From positions 1 to 8,356 of the forward strand of contig DYKK01000140.1 in the NCBI GenBank assembly GCA_020722625.1: 8,356 bases of DNA. The letters are read 5' to 3'. The translations under genes and the position numbers were made by a program. The first letter of the stretch is position 1; every line of letters begins with the position of its first letter. This document shows, piece by piece, positions 5,645 through 8,356 of the stretch. The notes under the pieces were generated by a model. The model was not told the DNA's origin. It saw only the letters and a program-made list of their open reading frames with translations, and made no database searches. Source of the stretch: Anaeromyxobacter dehalogenans (GTDB lineage Bacteria; Myxococcota_A; UBA9042; DTJE01).

Positions 5645-6700
5645 ATGGCTTCCGAGATTCGCGTCGGCATCAACGGGTTTGGTCGCATCGGGCGCCTGGT
5701 CGCCCGGGCCATGTTCGAGCAGGGGGGGTTCCGGCTCTGCGCGGTGAACGACCTCCTGGACCCCAAGGACTTCGCCGGGGGCGTGCGGACCATGGCGAAA
5801 CTGTTGGAGTTCGATTCCACGCACGGGCGCTTCCCGGGCCGCATCGAGGCCACGGACACCCAGATGGTGGTGAACGGGCAGGGGATTGACGTCCTGTCGG
5901 TCAAGGCGCCCGAGGAGATCCCGTGGGCGCGGTACGACCTCGACTTCGTCGTCGAGTCCACGGGCGTGTTCCGCAAGAGGGACCAGGTCGCCGGCCATTT
6001 CAAGAACGGCGGCGTGAAGCGCGTCCTCCTGACCGTTCCGCCCAAGGACGCGGTGGACGCCCTCGTGGTCCTGGGCGTCAACGACGGGGACCTGAAGCCC
6101 GAGCACCGCATCCTCTCGAACGCCTCGTGCACCACGAACTGCCTCGCGCCTGTGGTCAAGGTCCTGCACGACAACTTCGGAGTCGTTCGCGGTCTGATGA
6201 CCACGATCCACGCCTACACGAACGACCAGCGAATCCTCGACATGTTCCACAAGAGCGACCTCCGGCGGGCCCGAAGCGCGGCCGCGAACATCATCCCGAC
6301 CACCACGGGGGCGGCGCGGACCATCGGGAAGATCCTGCCGGAACTCCAGGGCCGCCTGGACGGGATGGCGGTCCGGGTGCCCGTGCCGGACGGTTCCCTG
6401 GTGGACTTCACCTGCGAACTGGAGCGCATCCAGGTCCAGGAGCCGGCCCGCATGATCGCCGAGATCAACGGCGCCATGAAGGCCGCCGCCGAGGGGTCCA
6501 TGAAGGGAATCCTCGAATATTCCGAGGACGAACTGGTTTCTTCCGATATTGTTCACAATTCTCATTCGTCGATCTTCGACGCGAAGTCCACCCTGGTGAT
6601 CCCCAACAGCCGGATGGTGAAGGTCATCGCCTGGTACGACAACGAGTGGGGCTACTCGATGCGCTGCGTGGACCTGGTCCGCAAGGCGGCGTCTCTGTAG
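5645..6700 (+). CDS. gap: Glyceraldehyde-3-phosphate dehydrogenase, class I (type I)
   Basis: The 351-residue cytosolic enzyme interconverts glyceraldehyde 3-phosphate and 1,3-bisphosphoglycerate with NAD in glycolysis/gluconeogenesis. The NAD-binding motif GINGFGRIGR is at 8-17. Asp36 in VNDLLDP is the residue that binds the adenosine ribose in NAD-specific enzymes. SNASCTTNC (158-166) carries the catalytic Cys162, and HAYTNDQ (189-195) carries the base His189. The conserved AAANIIPTTTGAA and the C-terminal WYDNEWGYS (330-338) are intact. Compared with E. coli GAPDH, about 7 extra residues lie between VNDLLDP and the FDSTHGRF motif (around AGGVRTM, 44-50), which makes it slightly longer than usual. 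GGAGG (5631-5635) lies 9 nt before the ATG, and a strong promoter precedes it. No pgk follows, so it is not part of the common gap-pgk operon. Codons 288-311 contain many A/T-ending codons. Confidence 0.96.
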   Translation: MASEIRVGINGFGRIGRLVARAMFEQGGFRLCAVNDLLDPKDFAGGVRTMAKLLEFDSTHGRFPGRIEATDTQMVVNGQGIDVLSVKAPEEIPWARYDLDFVVESTGVFRKRDQVAGHFKNGGVKRVLLTVPPKDAVDALVVLGVNDGDLKPEHRILSNASCTTNCLAPVVKVLHDNFGVVRGLMTTIHAYTNDQRILDMFHKSDLRRARSAAANIIPTTTGAARTIGKILPELQGRLDGMAVRVPVPDGSLVDFTCELERIQVQEPARMIAEINGAMKAAAEGSMKGILEYSEDELVSSDIVHNSHSSIFDAKSTLVIPNSRMVKVIAWYDNEWGYSMRCVDLVRKAASL

Positions 6701-6711
6701 TCCAGACCCGG
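6700..6711 (+). repeat. 12-bp direct repeat, copy 1
   Basis: GTCCAGACCCGG starts at the last base of the GAPDH stop codon and recurs exactly at 6886-6897. The two copies bracket most of the convergent spacer. Confidence 0.6.
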
Positions 6712-6875
6712 GTCGTTCCCGACCTTCGCCCGTTCCCGGTGTTCACGTGCAGGCAAACCAGGGCATGGCCAGGTGACCGTGGCGTTCGAGGCGTTCCTCG
6801 CCTCTGCCGAAATCGTGTCAATCTGAAATCCTCGGTTTCAATTGGCATGAAGCCGTCGCAAGGCAAGGATCCAGG

Positions 6876-6891
6876 CTGGACGGTGGTCCAG
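6876..6891. terminator. Candidate bidirectional terminator hairpin
   Basis: CTGGAC-GGTG-GTCCAG is a perfect 6-bp stem with a 4-nt loop, 28 nt past the stop codon of the minus-strand gene and within the convergent spacer. The right arm overlaps the second copy of the 12-bp repeat. No U-tract follows on the minus strand, and only GGTTT a few bases later on the plus strand. Confidence 0.35.
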
Positions 6892-6897
6892 ACCCGG
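6886..6897 (+). repeat. 12-bp direct repeat, copy 2
   Basis: This is an exact second copy of GTCCAGACCCGG (first copy at 6700-6711), 186 bp away. Its first six bases form the right arm of the hairpin at 6876-6891. Confidence 0.6.
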
Positions 6898-6919
6898 TTT
6901 CCGAAGCAACACGCGCCGG

Positions 6920-8356
6920 TCATTGGAACGGAAACACGAGCGGCCGGCCCGGGCACTGGAACTCGCGGACCTCGCCGTCCCGGCCCGTGACCGCAATGCC
7001 CGCGGGCCTCACGCGGACCCGGCGGCCCAGGACCAGGGCCTCGAAGACCTCGCGCCCGCGGCGGCCCGGCCAGGGGGGGCCGATTCGGTCCACGGCCCCG
7101 TAGTCCACCGTCCCGGGTGCCTGCACGACCTCGCCGGTGAGCGCCGCGGCCCACGACCGTCCCAGGACCAGCACCGGGCGCCGGAGCAGGGCCTCGGCCG
7201 TCCCGGAAAGCCCCGGAAACAGCCGGTCCAGGCGCGCGTGAACGGCCCGCGCCATGGCCAGGGACGGACCGCAATCGAAGCGGCACGGCACGTGGGGGAC
7301 CAGGGGGAAGGGCGAGGCCGGGTCCAGGCAGTTCAGCGGCCACCAGAACGCGCGGCTGCGCGCGTGGGCCTGCCGGTGCAGGCCGTCCGTGGTCGCGCTC
7401 GGGCCGGCGGCGACGAAGGCCTCGATGCAGCACTCGGGATAGCCGAGCGCGCGCCCCATCTCCCGCGCGAAGGTCGCGGGCCCCCAGGGGGTGGGACCGC
7501 GATCGGCCCGGACGAACGCGCGCTCGATGTCCGCGACCCGACGGGCGGTCCCGGGGTCCCTCGCGAAGAAGATATGGACGTCGCCGGACCGGGCGCGGTC
7601 CGTGTCGGGCGGGGGGTCCTCCACCACCTCGTGCGCGAGCCCGGCCTGCCGGATGAGCGCGACCTGCTCGGGCAGGTGCGCGGGGGCCACCGCGACGCGG
7701 CCTGCGGGGCGGATCCCCTCGGCCACGGACAGCAGGTGCACCCGGCCCGACAAAAACGTCGGGGGATGGTCCCGGCGGGACAGGCCCGTCGCGTCCAGCG
7801 ATACGACCCGCGACTTCCCGCCTCCGAATGGGCGGACCCGGACCCGGGGTCCGTGGGGCCGGAGGAACTCGGCCGCGCAAGACCCGTCGCACGCCAGGGA
7901 CAGGCGGCAGGACCGGCACGCATCGAAGAAGACCCGCGAGGGGTCCTGAAACCTCAAGTCGAGGACACCCTCCGGGGCTCGAAGCACGAGCGCGTTCGAC
8001 ACGACGCGGTCCGGATCCAGGGACCCAAGGCGGCACAGCGCGATCCCATGCACGGACACCCGACGGAACCGCGCGGCCGCCCCCGCCACGAGGGCGTCCA
8101 CTCGGGCGGCGACGGCCTCCGGGTCCGCCGCCGGCCGGTCGTCGGAGACCCGGACCTCCATCTCGTCCGCGCCCCAGGGGTTCTCGATGTCACCCGCGGG
8201 ACCGGGCACCGGGACGACCAGGACGACGTGCGCCAGCAGGGAGCGGGCCCGCAGGGCGGTCACGACCTCCGGGCGGGGGGCGTCGCCGGCCTGGAAGGAG
8301 ACCTCGTTGACCCCGGACCGGACCAGGGCCGCGACCTCCCGGTCGGACGGCGGGCC
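6920..8356 (-). CDS. Radical-SAM-type protein with DUF483-like C-terminal domain (partial, N-terminus off window)
   Basis: The frame is open to the window edge, giving 478 C-terminal residues; GTG at 8263 is probably internal. Residues 1-35 (REVAALVRSGVNEVSFQAGD) look like a late beta/alpha unit of a radical SAM barrel; the expected CxxxCxxC site would be off the window. A C-x2-C-x5-C-x3-C cluster follows (Cys147, 150, 156, 160 in CRSCRLSLACDGSC), as in auxiliary Fe-S regions of SPASM-like proteins. The C-terminal half carries LGYPECCIEAF (304-314), LNC and PHVPCRFDCGPS (354-365), which I recognise as the cysteine motifs of DUF483, a domain best known from archaea. The protein ends in FQCPGRPLVFPFQ. 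It is predicted to be a cytosolic redox or RNA/peptide-modifying enzyme, but no substrate is known. It converges on GAPDH with no operon partner visible. The radical SAM assignment is inferred; the DUF483-like assignment is firmer. Confidence 0.65.
   Translation of the reverse strand, partial: GPPSDREVAALVRSGVNEVSFQAGDAPRPEVVTALRARSLLAHVVLVVPVPGPAGDIENPWGADEMEVRVSDDRPAADPEAVAARVDALVAGAAARFRRVSVHGIALCRLGSLDPDRVVSNALVLRAPEGVLDLRFQDPSRVFFDACRSCRLSLACDGSCAAEFLRPHGPRVRVRPFGGGKSRVVSLDATGLSRRDHPPTFLSGRVHLLSVAEGIRPAGRVAVAPAHLPEQVALIRQAGLAHEVVEDPPPDTDRARSGDVHIFFARDPGTARRVADIERAFVRADRGPTPWGPATFAREMGRALGYPECCIEAFVAAGPSATTDGLHRQAHARSRAFWWPLNCLDPASPFPLVPHVPCRFDCGPSLAMARAVHARLDRLFPGLSGTAEALLRRPVLVLGRSWAAALTGEVVQAPGTVDYGAVDRIGPPWPGRRGREVFEALVLGRRVRVRPAGIAVTGRDGEVREFQCPGRPLVFPFQ

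Larger units (their letters stand above)
6701..6919. other. 219-bp convergent intergenic spacer
   Basis: No gene is supported here. The spacer lies between the 3' ends of GAPDH (plus) and the radical-SAM-type gene (minus). Around 6806-6850 it is richer in A and T than the flanking genes. It contains a 6-bp stem (GAGGCG 6788-6793 with CGCCTC 6799-6804), a weaker one (TGAAA 6824-6828 with TTTCA 6836-6840), the hairpin at 6876-6891, and the two 12-bp repeats. These stems are candidates for terminating either gene, but none has a proper U-tract. Confidence 0.6.

Noticed and set aside
6793..6821. Minus-strand promoter built on TTGACA (complement of 6816-6821)
   Set aside because: The hexamer at the proper 17-nt distance is AGGAAC, which does not resemble a -10 box, and no gene would be served before the GAPDH antisense.
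6788..6840. Transfer RNA or small structured RNA in the convergent spacer
   Set aside because: The stems are short, and there is no cloverleaf and no T-loop signature (GGTTCRA).
6624..8036. A 470-residue minus-strand open frame overlapping the radical-SAM-type gene and the GAPDH end
   Set aside because: Low-complexity Gly/Pro/Arg-rich translation in a different frame from the cysteine-motif protein; it also runs antisense into GAPDH.

Overview
The window is very GC-rich bacterial DNA. Nearly every codon in the genes ends in G or C, and all genes have bacterial Shine-Dalgarno sites. No gene gives a firm taxonomic placement. Three features would suit a Myxococcota/'Deltaproteobacteria'-like lineage: a small sigma-region-4-like protein with a CPW-x2-CKYHL motif, a UbiK/BMFP-like coiled-coil protein, and a radical-SAM-type protein fused to a DUF483-like domain. 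This placement is inference from remembered family distributions, not a search.

Layout, left to right. Positions 1-230 are non-coding, with a perfect 9-bp hairpin at the edge and a good sigma70-type promoter (118-146). Positions 231-3882 hold a tight plus-strand operon of three genes: a family-4 glycosidase (GH4, 6-phospho-beta-glucosidase type), a DegT/StsC-type PLP sugar or cyclitol aminotransferase, and a Gfo/Idh/MocA oxidoreductase. Gaps are 3 and 22 nt. Positions 3956-4471 hold the sigma-region-4-like protein, with a terminator-like hairpin over its stop codon. Positions 4472-5051 contain no gene. They carry an 86-bp direct repeat present twice (one mismatch), in which each copy joins a CAG-rich segment, a unique core and a six-unit heptamer array. 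Positions 5052-5429 (minus) encode the short coiled-coil protein, and 5645-6700 (plus) encode a class I GAPDH. These two are divergently transcribed from back-to-back promoters, each with a perfect TTGACA -35 box. After a 219-bp convergent spacer, a minus-strand gene (6920 to beyond the right edge) encodes the radical-SAM/DUF483-like protein, whose N-terminus is off the window.

The operon is the most interesting unit. An oxidoreductase that makes a keto sugar or inosose, an aminotransferase that aminates ketones of that kind, and an NAD-dependent glycosidase that itself works through a 3-keto intermediate form a coherent set. They could make, or run in reverse to break down, an amino sugar or aminocyclitol. 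The combination resembles NtdC/NtdA (kanosamine) or the inositol dehydrogenase/StsC pair, but with a GH4 enzyme in place of a phosphatase. The substrate cannot be read from the sequence. GAPDH is housekeeping glycolysis/gluconeogenesis, and the remaining genes show no visible functional link to the operon.
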